A DNA stretch of 36,725 bases from an uncultured Clostridia bacterium (GCA_904397205.1 CAJFOO010000039.1:1-36725), one strand, 5' to 3'; counted from the stretch's first letter, positions 24,648 through 33,137 are shown. The notes: generated by a model from the sequence alone, not told the origin. Translations and numbers: made by a program.

Positions 24648-25648
24648 AAAGCTCCTGCGACGAAACGGCCGCCGCCGTGGTGGAGGACGGCCGGACGGTA
24701 TTGTCCTCGGTGGTGGCGTCGCAGGTGGAAGAACATAAAATCTATGGAGGGGTGGTCCCTGAAGTCGCGTCAAGACGGCACAGCGAAGCCATCGTGGGAG
24801 TGGTGCAGAAAGCCATGCAGGATGCCGGATGCTGCTTTGCGGATCTGGACGCCGTCGCGGTGACCCACGCCCCCGGCCTGATTGGCGCGCTGCTGGTGGG
24901 GGTCAACTTTGCCAAAGGGCTGGCGCTTTCCACCGGCCTGCCGCTTGTCCCCGTGCATCATTTGCGTTCCCATATTGCTTCCAATTACCTTACTTTCCCG
25001 GATTTGCAGCCCCCGTTTTTGTGCCTGATTGTATCGGGGGGGCATACCCATCTGGTGGAAGTAGAGGATTACACCCGGATGCGGATTCTGGGCCAAACCC
25101 GGGACGACGCCGCGGGGGAAGCCTTTGACAAGGCGGCGCGCATGATGGGCCTGCCGTATCCGGGAGGGGTGCATCTGGATGTGCTGGCCGAAGAAGGCGA
25201 CCCGGAGCGGTTTGCCCTGCCAAATCCAAAGGTGGACGGCTGCCCGTATGATTTCAGTTTTTCGGGGCTGAAAACGGCAGTAATTAACCTGATCCACCGG
25301 ATGCAGCAAAAAGGCGAATCCCTGCCTGCGGCGGATATTGCGGCGTCATTCCGCAGGGCGGTGGTGGAAAGCCTGGCCGGCCGGGCGGCACGCGCCATGC
25401 AGGATACCGGCGCCAAAAAGCTGGTGGCAGCGGGGGGGGTATCGGCCAACCGGCTTCTGCGCAGGGAGCTGGAAGGGCTGTGCCGGGAACATGGCTGGGA
25501 GTACTTTGCGCCTAAGCTGTGCTGGTGCGGTGACAATGCGGCTATGGTAGGGTCTCAGGGCTACTATGAATGGCTGGCGGGGCATACGGCCGGGATGGAT
25601 CTCAACGCCTGCGCGCGCCTTTGTCTGGAAGCGCCGGAGGCCCTGTGA
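24629..25648 (+). CDS. tsaD: TsaD, tRNA threonylcarbamoyladenosine (t6A) transferase subunit
   Basis: A 339-residue ASKHA-fold enzyme that transfers the threonylcarbamoyl group to A37 of ANN-decoding tRNAs, working with TsaB and TsaE (not in the window). Motifs: LAIESSCDETAAAVV (phosphate-1), THAPGLIGALLVGVNFAKGL, metal-site VHHLRSHIAS with the two His in H-x3-H spacing, SGGHTHLV, AGEAFDKAARMMGLPYPGG, FSFSGLKTAV, and the late metal Asp in WCGDNAAMV. The family more often has HHMEGH at the metal site; here the intervening residues are LRS. ATG overlaps rimI. About 190 bases of gap with a promoter follow. Confidence 0.96.
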   Translation: MRILAIESSCDETAAAVVEDGRTVLSSVVASQVEEHKIYGGVVPEVASRRHSEAIVGVVQKAMQDAGCCFADLDAVAVTHAPGLIGALLVGVNFAKGLALSTGLPLVPVHHLRSHIASNYLTFPDLQPPFLCLIVSGGHTHLVEVEDYTRMRILGQTRDDAAGEAFDKAARMMGLPYPGGVHLDVLAEEGDPERFALPNPKVDGCPYDFSFSGLKTAVINLIHRMQQKGESLPAADIAASFRRAVVESLAGRAARAMQDTGAKKLVAAGGVSANRLLRRELEGLCREHGWEYFAPKLCWCGDNAAMVGSQGYYEWLAGHTAGMDLNACARLCLEAPEAL

Positions 25649-25673
25649 GAAAAACCTAAAAACTGGAAAGAAA

Positions 25674-25694
25674 ATCCAATTTTCTGGATCTTTT
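25674..25694 (+). terminator. Weak hairpin after tsaD
   Basis: ATCCA and TGGAT pair across a six-base loop and are followed by CTTTTC. Short stem and interrupted T-run; only a tentative end of the dus-tsaD transcript. Confidence 0.3.
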
Positions 25695-25751
25695 CATACA
25701 AATTCACGAAAAACCACCGTAAAAAACTTACAAAATCTTTGGGTTCACCAT

Positions 25752-25780
25752 TTGATTCTTTGACGAACTTGTATTATAAT
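25752..25780 (+). promoter_or_regulatory. Sigma-A promoter of the PEP carboxykinase gene
   Basis: TTGATT (25752-25757), 17 bases, TATAAT (25775-25780). The start would be near 25787, about 50 bases before the ATG at 25837. Confidence 0.78.
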
Positions 25781-25836
25781 AAAAGAACCGACATAGATAT
25801 ATTTTACCTATCGATTTTGGGAAGGTGGCTATTTGG

Positions 25837-27600
25837 ATGACAAAAAATAACAGTGTGCTCAAGTGGCTGGAGGAGATGAAAGATCTTGTCGTTCCTGACC
25901 AGGTGGTTTGGATCGATGGATCGGAGGAACAGCTCCGCCGGCTGCGTGAAGAAAGCTGTGCAACTGGGGAAATGATTGCCCTCAACCAGGAGAAGCTGCC
26001 CGGATGCTATCTGCACCGGACAAAGGAAAACGATGTGGCCCGGGTGGAAGCGCGTACGTTTATTTGTTCCCGCAGGGAAGAGGATGCCGGGCCGACCAAC
26101 AACTGGAGAGAACCGCAGGAAACCTATCGGATGCTGTATGACATTGCGCGCGGCAGCTATCGCGGGCGCACGATGTATGTGATCCCGTATTCCATGGGGC
26201 CGGTTGGATCGCCGTTTTCCAAAATCGGGTATGAATTGACCGATTCGATTTACGTTGTGCTCAACATGGCGATCATGACCCGTGTTGGCACGGCGGTGGA
26301 GGAGGCGCTCGGCGACAGCGAGGATTGGGTCCGCGGCCTGCATTGCAGCTGCGAGGTGGATGCGGAGAAACGGTATATTTGCCACTTCCCGGAAGATAAT
26401 ACCATTATTTCCGTCAATTCCGCTTACGGCGGCAACGTCCTGCTGGGCAAAAAATGCTTTGCCCTGCGTATTGCATCGTATCTTGGGCGCAACGAGGGCT
26501 GGATGGCCGAACATATGCTCATTTTGGGTATCGAAAACCCGCAGGGCGAGGTGAAATATGTCACGGCGGCTTTCCCTTCGGCCTGCGGCAAAACCAATTT
26601 GGCTATGCTGATCCCGCCGGAGGGTTACCGTGCGAAAGGATATAAGGTATGGACCGTGGGGGACGACATCGCCTGGATGCGTCCCGGCCCGGATGGACGG
26701 CTTTGGGCTGTTAACCCGGAAAACGGTTTCTTTGGGGTAGCGCCGGGGACCAACCAAAAGTCGAACCCGAATGCCTTGGCAACCACACAAAAAGGGACCA
26801 TTTTCACAAATGTAGTGCATAACCTCGACGACAATACCGTGTGGTGGGAAGGGCTGGACAAGAATCCTCCCGAAAATGCCATCGACTGGAAAGGCAACCC
26901 CTGGAACGGCAAAACCTCCACGGAAAAAGGCGCGCATCCCAACAGCCGCTTTACTGCTCCTGCCAAAAACTGCCCCTGCATCAGCAAGGAGTTTGACAGC
27001 GGAAAAGGGGTGCCGATCTCGGCTATTATTTTCGGCGGCCGGCGGGCGCAGACTACCCCGCTGGTGTACCAGTCCCGCAGCTGGGAGCACGGGGTATTTG
27101 TAGGCTCGATCATGGCTTCGGAAACCACGGCTGCCGCTACCGGTGCGGTGGGGGTTGTCCGGCGTGACCCCATGGCAATGCTGCCGTTTTGCGGGTATCA
27201 CATGGGCGATTATTTCGGCCACTGGATTGACATGGGCCGCAAACTCGGCGATAAAGCGCCCAAAATCTTCAATGTAAACTGGTTCCGGGTGGATGAAGAA
27301 GGTAAATTTATCTGGCCCGGGTTTGGCGATAACCTGCGTGTGCTCGAATGGATCCTGGCCCGCTGCGACGGGGAAGTGGACGCAGAGGAAACTCCTATCG
27401 GGTATGTGCCGCACAGCAAGGATATCAACCTGGAGGGGCTGGACTTTACACAGGAACAGCTGGAGGATATTTTAGCCATAGATAAGGAAAAATGGATGCA
27501 GGAAGCGAAAGGGATCGAAGAGTTCTACGGGAAATTTGGCGGCAAGCTGCCAAAGGAACTCCGGGAGCAGCTGCACACCCTGGAAGAAAACCTGAAATAA
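25837..27600 (+). CDS. pckG: Phosphoenolpyruvate carboxykinase (GTP)
   Basis: A 587-residue GTP-dependent PEPCK that interconverts oxaloacetate and PEP; in fermenting anaerobes it often runs towards oxaloacetate. Signature parts: RTMYVIPYSMGPVGSP, the kinase loop FPSACGKTNLAML (near residue 246-258) with the active-site Cys, TVGDDIAWMRPGPDG, GFFGVAPGTN and IIFGGRRAQTTPLV. It belongs to the GTP family, not the ATP family common in many Firmicutes. ATG at 25837 follows GGAAGGTGG by 8 bases; GTG 25825 lies inside that ribosome site. It has its own promoter and terminator and is therefore a single-gene unit. Confidence 0.97.
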   Translation: MTKNNSVLKWLEEMKDLVVPDQVVWIDGSEEQLRRLREESCATGEMIALNQEKLPGCYLHRTKENDVARVEARTFICSRREEDAGPTNNWREPQETYRMLYDIARGSYRGRTMYVIPYSMGPVGSPFSKIGYELTDSIYVVLNMAIMTRVGTAVEEALGDSEDWVRGLHCSCEVDAEKRYICHFPEDNTIISVNSAYGGNVLLGKKCFALRIASYLGRNEGWMAEHMLILGIENPQGEVKYVTAAFPSACGKTNLAMLIPPEGYRAKGYKVWTVGDDIAWMRPGPDGRLWAVNPENGFFGVAPGTNQKSNPNALATTQKGTIFTNVVHNLDDNTVWWEGLDKNPPENAIDWKGNPWNGKTSTEKGAHPNSRFTAPAKNCPCISKEFDSGKGVPISAIIFGGRRAQTTPLVYQSRSWEHGVFVGSIMASETTAAATGAVGVVRRDPMAMLPFCGYHMGDYFGHWIDMGRKLGDKAPKIFNVNWFRVDEEGKFIWPGFGDNLRVLEWILARCDGEVDAEETPIGYVPHSKDINLEGLDFTQEQLEDILAIDKEKWMQEAKGIEEFYGKFGGKLPKELREQLHTLEENLK

Positions 27601-27607
27601 CCGGTAG

Positions 27608-27637
27608 AGGTGGTGCGTTTTGCACCGCCTTCTTTTT
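27608..27637 (+). terminator. Rho-independent terminator of pckG
   Basis: AGGTGGTGC (27608-27616) pairs with GCACCGCCT (27622-27630), one G-U pair, loop GTTTT, then TCTTTTT. Confidence 0.83.
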
Positions 27638-27686
27638 ATGATAAACAAATAAGAGTTACACAGAAAAACAGAGGAGGAAAAACAGG

Positions 27687-28433
27687 ATGCCCCGATTTTT
27701 TATTACCGGCAGCCCATCCTGCGGGGAAAGCGTTGCCTTGGCCGGGGAGGATGGCCGTCACATTGCCCGTTCGCTGCGGATGCAGGCGGGGGAATCCTTG
27801 ACCCTTTGCAACGGTGAGGGGATGGATTTCCTTTGTGAAATTACGGCAGTGACCGGTGAAGAAGCCGTTGTGGTAGTGAAACAGACACAGCCCAGCCAAG
27901 GGGAACCCAGCTTATGGGTAACGGTATACCAGGCATTGCCCAAACTGGACAAGATGGACAGCATTGCACAGAAAATTGTCGAAGCAGGTGCCAGTCAGTT
28001 AGTGCCGGTTCTGACCAGCCGGTGCATTTCCCGGCCGGATGAAAAGGCCGCGCACAAGAAACAGGAACGGTGGCAGAAAATTGCGGAGGAAGCCGCCAAG
28101 CAGTGCGGCCGCGGGCGTATCCCGCAGGTGTCCCCGTTGCAGCCGTTTGCCAGGGCCATAGAGCAGGCGGCGCAGGAGGGCGAGGTTATCCTGTTTTACG
28201 AAGGCGGGGGACAAAGCCTGGCGGATCTGGTTGGAAAAGACAGCCGGCAGATTTCCATTTTTATCGGCCCGGAGGGCGGGTTTTCCCCGGAGGAGGTCGC
28301 TTTGGCCAAACAGCATGGGGCCAGAATCGGATCCTTAGGCCCGCGGATTTTCCGCACGGAAACCGCCCCCGTTGCGGCGCTGGCCGCCATGATGCTGGCC
28401 AGCGGGAATCTGGAAGGGGGCGGTTCCCCATGA
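27687..28433 (+). CDS. rsmE: RsmE, 16S rRNA m3U1498 methyltransferase
   Basis: A 248-residue SPOUT-class methyltransferase acting on U1498 of 16S rRNA. The N-terminal PUA-like part holds GEDGRHIARSLRMQAGESLT. The knot domain has LPKLDKMDSIAQKIVEAGAS, the ERWQKIAEEAAKQCGR segment, and the SAM-binding knot IFIGPEGGFSPEEV plus LGPRIFRTETAPVAAL. Full length for the family. Ribosome site GAGGAGG is 9 bases upstream. Its stop overlaps the fabG start as ATGA. Between the pckG terminator and this gene I see no clear promoter. Confidence 0.96.
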   Translation: MPRFFITGSPSCGESVALAGEDGRHIARSLRMQAGESLTLCNGEGMDFLCEITAVTGEEAVVVVKQTQPSQGEPSLWVTVYQALPKLDKMDSIAQKIVEAGASQLVPVLTSRCISRPDEKAAHKKQERWQKIAEEAAKQCGRGRIPQVSPLQPFARAIEQAAQEGEVILFYEGGGQSLADLVGKDSRQISIFIGPEGGFSPEEVALAKQHGARIGSLGPRIFRTETAPVAALAAMMLASGNLEGGGSP

Positions 28434-29170
28434 TACCGGTTGCCGTTGTGACGGGTGCATCGCGGGGGATTGGCCGGGCGATTGCACTGCGTTTATTGGA
28501 GGATGGATTTTGCGTAGCTGTGAATTATATTCACTCAAAAGAAGCGGCAGAGCAGTTGGCGGGCGATTGGAACTGCCAGGGAAAGCCTAACCGGGCTATG
28601 GCTGTGCAGGCGGACGTCTCCCAAAAGGCACAGGTCGAGGCGCTGTTTGAAGCGGTGCGCCGCGAATGGGGGGATATCTCCGTACTGGTGAATAATGCCG
28701 GGATTGCGCAGCAAAAGCTCTTTACAGACGTTACGCCCGAGGACTGGGATCGGATGATCGGCGTGAATTTGAGCGGTGTATTTTATGCCTGCCAGTGTGC
28801 CCTGCGGCAGATGCTGCCCCGCCATGCGGGAAAAATTATCAACATTTCTTCCATGTGGGGGCAGGTAGGGGCTTCCTGTGAGGTGGCGTATTCGGCGGCC
28901 AAGGCCGGGGTGATCGGCCTGACCAAAGCGCTGGCGAAGGAGGTTGGGCCTTCCCATATCACGGTGAATTGCATTGCCCCCGGCGTGATTGCCACCGATA
29001 TGAACCAGGCTCTCGATACGGAAACGCTCGGCCTGCTCCGGGAGGAAACCCCTTTGGGCGTTCTCGGCACCCCGGAGGATATAGCACAGGCTGTCTCGTT
29101 TTTGGCGTCGCCGCGCGCGGATTTTATCACCGGGCAGGTGTGGGGCGTGAACGGCGGCATGGTGATATAA
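28430..29170 (+). CDS. fabG: Short-chain dehydrogenase, 3-oxoacyl-ACP reductase (FabG-like)
   Basis: A 246-residue classical SDR, NADPH-dependent, probably reducing 3-oxoacyl-ACP in fatty-acid synthesis. Motifs: cofactor loop VTGASRGIGRA, D of VQADVSQK, NNAGIAQQ, catalytic Ser in INISSMWGQVG, and YSAAKAGVIGL with catalytic Tyr and Lys; the end reads FITGQVWGVNGGMV. The in-frame open region extends far upstream inside rsmE, but the ATG with the 4-base ATGA overlap and a correct N-terminal strand is the start. No other fab gene is near, so a stand-alone SDR with another substrate cannot be excluded. Confidence 0.88.
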   Translation: MIPVAVVTGASRGIGRAIALRLLEDGFCVAVNYIHSKEAAEQLAGDWNCQGKPNRAMAVQADVSQKAQVEALFEAVRREWGDISVLVNNAGIAQQKLFTDVTPEDWDRMIGVNLSGVFYACQCALRQMLPRHAGKIINISSMWGQVGASCEVAYSAAKAGVIGLTKALAKEVGPSHITVNCIAPGVIATDMNQALDTETLGLLREETPLGVLGTPEDIAQAVSFLASPRADFITGQVWGVNGGMVI

Positions 29171-29210
29171 AAAAACCCTTCCCCGGGATTGGGGGAAGGG
29201 TTACTTTTTT
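29171..29210. terminator. Bidirectional terminator between fabG and glyQS
   Basis: AACCCTTCCCC (29174-29184) pairs with GGGGGAAGGGTT (29191-29202). ACTTTTTT follows on the + strand; the A run before it gives a T run on the minus strand, so it serves both convergent genes. Confidence 0.9.
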
Positions 29211-29223
29211 GTGTCCGCAGCGG

Positions 29224-30597
29224 TTAGAAGGCAACCTTCTTGGCGATGTAGGCGTTCAGATCGGCAATCGGGATGCGTTCCTGCTCCATGGTGTCGCGGT
29301 CGCGCACGGTCACGCAGTGATCCTCCACACTGTCGAAATCGAACGTGATGCAAAGCGGCGTACCGATTTCATCCTGCCGGCGGTACCGCTTGCCGATCGA
29401 CCCGGCTTCGTCAAAGTCCACCATAAAGTCTTTGGCTAACTGGGCGTATACCTCCTGGGCCGGTTCGGCCAGCTTTTTGGAGAGCGGCAGAACAGCGGCC
29501 TTGTAGGGGGCGAGGGCCGGGTGCAGGCGCAGCACGATGCGGGTATCCTTTTCGTCGACGGCCTCCTCGTCGTACGCGTCGCACAGGAAGGCCAGCGCTA
29601 CACGGTCGGCGCCCAGGGCAGGCTCAATGACATACGGGATATACCGTTCGTTCGTTTCCGGGTCGAAATAATCGAGGCTTTTGCCGGAGTGCTCCTGGTG
29701 CTGGGTGAGGTCGTAGTCGGTGCGGTCGGCAATGCCCCACAGCTCGCCCCAGCCGAAGGGGAACAAAAATTCGATGTCGGTGGTTGCCTTGGAGTAGAAC
29801 GACAGCTCTTCCGCGCTGTGATCGCGCAGGCGCATGTTTTCTTCCGTGAGGCCCAAATCCAGCAGGAACTGTTTGCAGAAGTCCTTCCAATACTGGAACC
29901 ACTCCAGATCGGTGCCGGGCTTGCAGAAAAATTCCATTTCCATCTGCTCAAATTCCCGGGTACGGAAGGTGAAGTTGCCGGGGGTGATCTCGTTGCGGAA
30001 GGATTTGCCGATCTGCGCCACGCCGAAGGGGATCTTGCGGCGGGTGGTGCGCTGTACATTGGCAAAGTTGACGAAAATCCCCTGCGCGGTTTCCGGGCGC
30101 AGATAGATTTCATTTTTGGCGTCCTCCGTCACACCCTGGAAGGTCTTGAACATCAGGTTGAATTTGCGGATGTCCGTAAAGTTTTCCGAGCCGCATTCCG
30201 GGCAGGTCAGGTGATGCTCCCGGATGTAGTCGGCCATCTGTTCAAAGGTCATGCCGCTCGCGTCGCCGCCGGCTTCTTCAATGAGCTTGTCTGCACGGTG
30301 CCGGGTTTTGCAGTCGCGGCAGTCCATGAGCGGGTCCGAGAACCCGCCCACATGCCCCGACGCGACCCATACCTGGGGGTTCATCAGGATTGCGGAATCC
30401 AGCGCCACGTTATAGGGGCATTCCTGCACAAATTTTTTGTGCCAGGCTTTTTTGACATTGTTTTTGAATTCCACTCCCAGCGGGCCGTAGTCCCAAGTGT
30501 TGGACAGCCCGCCGTAAATCTCGGAGCCGGGATAGACAAAGCCCCGGTTTTTACATAAGGCGACGATTTTTTCCATCGTTTTTTCGGTTGCTAACAT
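29224..30597 (-). CDS. glyQS: Glycyl-tRNA synthetase, single-chain (dimeric) type
   Basis: A 457-residue class II synthetase that charges tRNA-Gly. It is the alpha2 form used by many Gram-positives, not the alpha/beta GlyQ+GlyS form. Seen: [36 protein letters not shown], a CRDC...CPEC zinc-type insert, motif 2 [30 protein letters not shown], and motif 3 [16 protein letters not shown]. The C-terminal anticodon domain begins near [20 protein letters not shown] lies 10 bases upstream. Only 39 bases separate it from the GNAT gene, with no terminator, no room for a T-box leader and no own promoter seen, so it is probably co-transcribed from the gtrA promoter. Confidence 0.97.
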   Translation of the reverse strand: MLATEKTMEKIVALCKNRGFVYPGSEIYGGLSNTWDYGPLGVEFKNNVKKAWHKKFVQECPYNVALDSAILMNPQVWVASGHVGGFSDPLMDCRDCKTRHRADKLIEEAGGDASGMTFEQMADYIREHHLTCPECGSENFTDIRKFNLMFKTFQGVTEDAKNEIYLRPETAQGIFVNFANVQRTTRRKIPFGVAQIGKSFRNEITPGNFTFRTREFEQMEMEFFCKPGTDLEWFQYWKDFCKQFLLDLGLTEENMRLRDHSAEELSFYSKATTDIEFLFPFGWGELWGIADRTDYDLTQHQEHSGKSLDYFDPETNERYIPYVIEPALGADRVALAFLCDAYDEEAVDEKDTRIVLRLHPALAPYKAAVLPLSKKLAEPAQEVYAQLAKDFMVDFDEAGSIGKRYRRQDEIGTPLCITFDFDSVEDHCVTVRDRDTMEQERIPIADLNAYIAKKVAF

Positions 30598-30636
30598 GGC
30601 GATAGTTCCTCCTGCTTGCGTATATATTTTATTTCT

Positions 30637-31518
30637 TTACAGGTTCCCCTGGTAGATCTTGGACTGCCCGCCCCAAGGGTGGTATCCAATCCCCAGATAG
30701 GAAAACCCGTATTGTTCATAGTATCCGGAAAGGTCGGTGCAAAGGTATAAATGGGTGAACCCGAGCCGCCTGGCATCTTCGACCGCTTTGCCAATCAGCT
30801 TGCCGCCGCAGCCCTTCCCGCGGTAGGCGGGTTCCACATACAGCGCGCACAGCCAGGGCCACAGATCCCCCCGGCTGATGAAGTCGTTGGAAATCAGCCC
30901 GGCGCACCCGATGATGGTCTGGCCGTCGAGCAGCAGGTACCACTGGGGAAGGAAGTTTTTGGCCGGGATGCTGCTGCGCAGGGCGTCATCGTACATCATG
31001 CGGTTTTTCTCATCGGCCCATTTTTCCTGGAAATAGGCGATGGCCTGCTCCAGATATTCCGGCTCCTCCCGCAGCGAGACGATCGTAAATCCCTGGGTCT
31101 GAACAAAGTTCTGCGCCCGCCGGAACAGGGATGGATGGGTATCGGGATACGTCCATTTTGCGGGCGCGCCGTCGAGAAACACCACATCCGGTGCGGCGGA
31201 CTCGACATAGTCCACCTGGATCAGATAGCATGCGCCGCGGATTTCCTCCCCGTTGTCGCCGGTAATCGAGTAGGAGCACAGGTTCTGCACGGAATAGGAA
31301 GGCGCCTGGATTTTCTCCAGCAGGATGCGCCGCACGGCCTTGTCGGCAGATTCCTTGTCCGGCTCCCACATGCCGTGCAGGCATTGATAGGAATCGGTTT
31401 CCTGGGCGTGGACAAACGCCCACTGTTTTTGGTAATACACGGCCAGGATGACGGATTGCGGCGGAATGGGGATAGAATCGAGAAACGAGGGGGCGGGAGG
31501 ATACATGGCGTCAATCAT
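30637..31518 (-). CDS. Two-domain protein: degenerate Nudix-like N-terminus fused to GNAT acetyltransferase
   Basis: A 293-residue protein. The C-terminal 150 residues are a GNAT domain: LWPWLCALYVEPAYRGKGCG (acetyl-CoA loop), RLGFTHLYLCTDLSGYYEQY and GFSYLGIGYHPWGG. The first 120 residues look like a Nudix fold: beta strand VILAVYYQKQWAFV, then a box-like HGMWEPDKESADKAVRRILL. Compared with the Nudix box (G-x5-E-x7-RE-U-x-EE) the spacing and the key acidic pair are off, so hydrolase activity is doubtful. Substrate unknown. ATG 31518 overlaps the gtrA stop as ATGA; ATG 31506 with AAAGGA upstream is an alternative. Confidence 0.8.
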   Translation of the reverse strand: MIDAMYPPAPSFLDSIPIPPQSVILAVYYQKQWAFVHAQETDSYQCLHGMWEPDKESADKAVRRILLEKIQAPSYSVQNLCSYSITGDNGEEIRGACYLIQVDYVESAAPDVVFLDGAPAKWTYPDTHPSLFRRAQNFVQTQGFTIVSLREEPEYLEQAIAYFQEKWADEKNRMMYDDALRSSIPAKNFLPQWYLLLDGQTIIGCAGLISNDFISRGDLWPWLCALYVEPAYRGKGCGGKLIGKAVEDARRLGFTHLYLCTDLSGYYEQYGFSYLGIGYHPWGGQSKIYQGNL

Positions 31519-31937
31519 CCTTTCTTTTTAAAAATAAACAGCTTGCTTAAAATATAGTTTAACACAATGACAACGACATTCATGGTAATTTTGGCGGCCC
31601 AGTCGTTGCCGTGGCATACGCCCACCCAGATCCACATGCCGAGCGAGTCCACGCCGAGGGAAAACAGCCGGGCGGCAAAGAACAGCACGGTTTCTTTGAA
31701 CAACAGCTTTTTTTCAAAGCTTTTGCTGCGGAACACCAGGGTTTTGTTGGTCAGGAAAGCAAACAGCACCGAGGCCACCCAGGCGAGGGTATTGCTGAGC
31801 ATGAGGGGCCAGTGCAGGGCTTCACGCAGCAGGCCGTACAGGCCGATGTTGACAGCGGTGGTCAGCACGCCGAACACAAGATACAAAATGGTTTCCGGGT
31901 TGATAAGGGCAGAAACGATTTTCCGCAATTTTTCCAT
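31515..31937 (-). CDS. GtrA family small membrane protein
   Basis: A 140-residue protein with four predicted membrane helices (about 17-39, 45-66, 82-105, 112-133) and the GtrA signature: FGVLTTAVNIGLYGLLRE, LAWVASVLFAFLTNKTLVF and a basic C-terminus. GtrA-type proteins are linked to flipping or transport of undecaprenyl-linked sugars; no glycosyltransferase lies beside it here, so the substrate is open. AGAAAGAAGG precedes the ATG. First gene of a likely gtrA-GNAT-glyQS transcript, with a clear promoter. Confidence 0.92.
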   Translation of the reverse strand: MEKLRKIVSALINPETILYLVFGVLTTAVNIGLYGLLREALHWPLMLSNTLAWVASVLFAFLTNKTLVFRSKSFEKKLLFKETVLFFAARLFSLGVDSLGMWIWVGVCHGNDWAAKITMNVVVIVLNYILSKLFIFKKKG

Positions 31938-31994
31938 GAGGCGCCTTCTTTCTGGCAGGGGCTGCGGGCTTGCCGGATCCCTATTCTTTTTCTT

Positions 31995-32023
31995 AGTGTA
32001 TCATGACAAAGACGGGCTTTCAA
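31995..32023 (-). promoter_or_regulatory. Sigma-A promoter of gtrA-GNAT-glyQS
   Basis: On the minus strand, TTGAAA (32023-32018), 17 bases, TACACT (32000-31995) preceded by TG and one base, i.e. an extended -10. About 57 bases from the -10 to the gtrA ATG. Confidence 0.75.
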
Positions 32024-32094
32024 GGATTATCTTGCACTCTGTTAGATTTTTCCGGAGAAAATTCCGAAAAAAGCGGGAAAATTAAAAAAAGGGG

Positions 32095-32123
32095 TTGACT
32101 TTCCAGACGTTTTAATATATAAT
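32095..32123 (+). promoter_or_regulatory. Strong sigma-A promoter of the tRNA operon
   Basis: TTGACT (32095-32100), 17 bases, TATAAT (32118-32123): one mismatch to consensus. The start would be near 32130, 25 bases ahead of tRNA-Pro. Confidence 0.9.
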
Positions 32124-32154
32124 CATCTAGCAACGTCACGAGAGACGGCTATGT

Positions 32155-32231
32155 CGAGATGTAGCTCAGTTTGGTAGAGTGCTTGGTTTGGGACCAAGAT
32201 GCCGCAGGTTCGAACCCTGTCATCTCGACCA
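32155..32231 (+). tRNA. tRNA-Pro (anticodon TGG)
   Basis: 77 bases with encoded CCA. Acceptor CGAGATG pairs with CATCTCG. The anticodon arm is CTTGG, loop TTTGGGA, CCAAG. The T-arm loop reads TTCGAAC. First of three tRNA genes on one transcript. Confidence 0.97.
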
Positions 32232-32232
32232 C

Positions 32233-32254
32233 CGCCACTTTTCCAAATGTGGCG
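32233..32254 (+). other. Hairpin in the tRNA-Pro/tRNA-Thr spacer
   Basis: CGCCAC and GTGGCG pair across a ten-base loop without a T-run, so it is more likely a processing or spacing element than a terminator. Confidence 0.4.
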
Positions 32255-32274
32255 CACCAAATGCAGCGGGATTC

Positions 32275-32350
32275 GCTGGTGTAGCTCAGTTGGTAGAGCA
32301 GCTGATTTGTAATCAGCAGGTCGGGGGTTCGAGTCCGTCTACCAGCTCCA
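32275..32350 (+). tRNA. tRNA-Thr (anticodon TGT)
   Basis: 76 bases with encoded CCA. Acceptor GCTGGTG pairs with TACCAGC (last pair G-U). The anticodon arm is GCTGA, loop TTTGTAA, TCAGC. As an ANN-decoding tRNA it is a substrate of the t6A pathway to which tsaD belongs. Confidence 0.97.
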
Positions 32351-32380
32351 AATAGGTTCAAATGTCCGTTGCATTTATAG

Positions 32381-32465
32381 GGGAGAGTTCCCGAGCGGTC
32401 AAAGGGGGCAGACTGTAAATCTGTTGCGTTTTGCTTCGATGGTTCGAATCCGTCCTCTCCCACCA
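32381..32465 (+). tRNA. tRNA-Tyr (anticodon GTA)
   Basis: 85 bases with a long variable arm and encoded CCA. Acceptor GGGAGAG pairs with CTCTCCC. The anticodon stem GCAGA/TCTGT encloses CTGTAAA. T-loop TTCGAAT. Confidence 0.96.
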
Positions 32466-32471
32466 GTCAGC

Positions 32472-32512
32472 AGCCTCGGCACGCCATCTGCGTGCGGGGG
32501 CTTTTTCTTTTT
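32472..32512 (+). terminator. Rho-independent terminator of the tRNA operon
   Basis: The core stem GCACGC / GCGTGC around CATCT is extended by AGCC / GGGCT-type pairing and followed by TTTTTCTTTTT. Confidence 0.87.
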
Positions 32513-32612
32513 CAAAATTTTGGTGTTCGCGTCAGCGGTATCTGTTTTGTTCTCTTTGCGTCCGGGTTTTTCTTGATCGAGCCATGGATACAACGACCAA
32601 AGGAGGATGGCT

Positions 32613-32987
32613 ATGTTTAAAGATGAGAAGGATTATTTTATGCGCCAGGTGCAGATGGCCGCGCGGATGCTGGCGCTGACACTGTTCCAAAAGGAGCAGA
32701 CCGAGTACCGGCTGCCGGAAGGGCAGCCTCAGAGCGAAGCGGACCGGCTGTATCTGCAAATGCGCGAGCGGGTGGACCGGGGCGAAGTGAACGAGGCGGA
32801 AAACCTGCTGTTTGAAAAAACCGACTGGAGCGATCTCCGGTTTTTGGAAGTGGCGCTGGATTTTTATGACCGGCTCAACGGCTGGTCGGAAGAGGAACTG
32901 GCAGCCTGCGGGTACTCACATGAAGAGGTGGAAGAAGGGCTGCGCGAGGTTGCCGGCCGCTTTGGGGCGCCATATGACGGAATATAG
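32613..32987 (+). CDS. Small conserved protein, DUF6483-like
   Basis: A 124-residue cytoplasmic, mainly helical protein rich in Glu and Arg. It opens FKDEKDYFMRQVQMAARMLA, a pattern I associate with the uncharacterised DUF6483 group of Clostridia; that assignment is from memory. The middle has RVDRGEVNEAENLLFEKTDW and FLEVALDFYDRLNGWSEEEL, like a helical hairpin repeat. Start: ATG 32613, 6 bases after AAAGGAGG; ATG 32607 would touch the ribosome site. It stands alone between the tRNA terminator and an AT-rich gap. Function unknown. Confidence 0.78.
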   Translation: MFKDEKDYFMRQVQMAARMLALTLFQKEQTEYRLPEGQPQSEADRLYLQMRERVDRGEVNEAENLLFEKTDWSDLRFLEVALDFYDRLNGWSEEELAACGYSHEEVEEGLREVAGRFGAPYDGI

Positions 32988-33100
32988 GAAAAATTAAGCA
33001 AAAAAATTCATTTTTTTCGGCAATGTGTTATCAAAACATTATAAAAATAAAGATTAGCAATTATTTTTATATGGTTTTTTACTGAATAAATAAAACAATA

Positions 33101-33129
33101 TTGATTTTTTTTAAGAATAGTAGTACACT
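33101..33129 (+). promoter_or_regulatory. Sigma-A promoter of the bacteriohemerythrin gene
   Basis: TTGATT (33101-33106), 17 bases, TACACT (33124-33129). Predicted start near 33136, giving a leader of about 122 bases. The region before it (32988-33100) is AT-rich with nothing else recognisable. Confidence 0.65.
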
Positions 33130-33137
33130 GAGTTTAC

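Noticed and set aside
25760-25780. TTGACG as the -35 of pckG
   Set aside because: Only 9 bases lie between it and TATAAT; TTGATT at 25752 gives the proper 17-base spacing.
25804-27414. A 536-codon open frame antisense to pckG
   Set aside because: It lies opposite a complete, recognisable enzyme, has no convincing ribosome site and its translation resembles no family; it follows from the codon bias of the + strand gene. The same applies to the long antisense frames opposite dusB, the YlqG-like gene, polA and the FtsA-like gene.
28070-28429. In-frame upstream extension of fabG by 120 codons
   Set aside because: It overlaps rsmE in another frame, and the SDR fold starts exactly at the ATG with the ATGA overlap.
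30598-30636. T-box leader for glyQS
   Set aside because: Only 39 bases separate it from the GNAT gene and no specifier or antiterminator elements fit.
32988-33020. Terminator after the DUF6483-like gene
   Set aside because: The A-run and T-run pair only through A-T bases without a GC stem, so a functional terminator is not supported.
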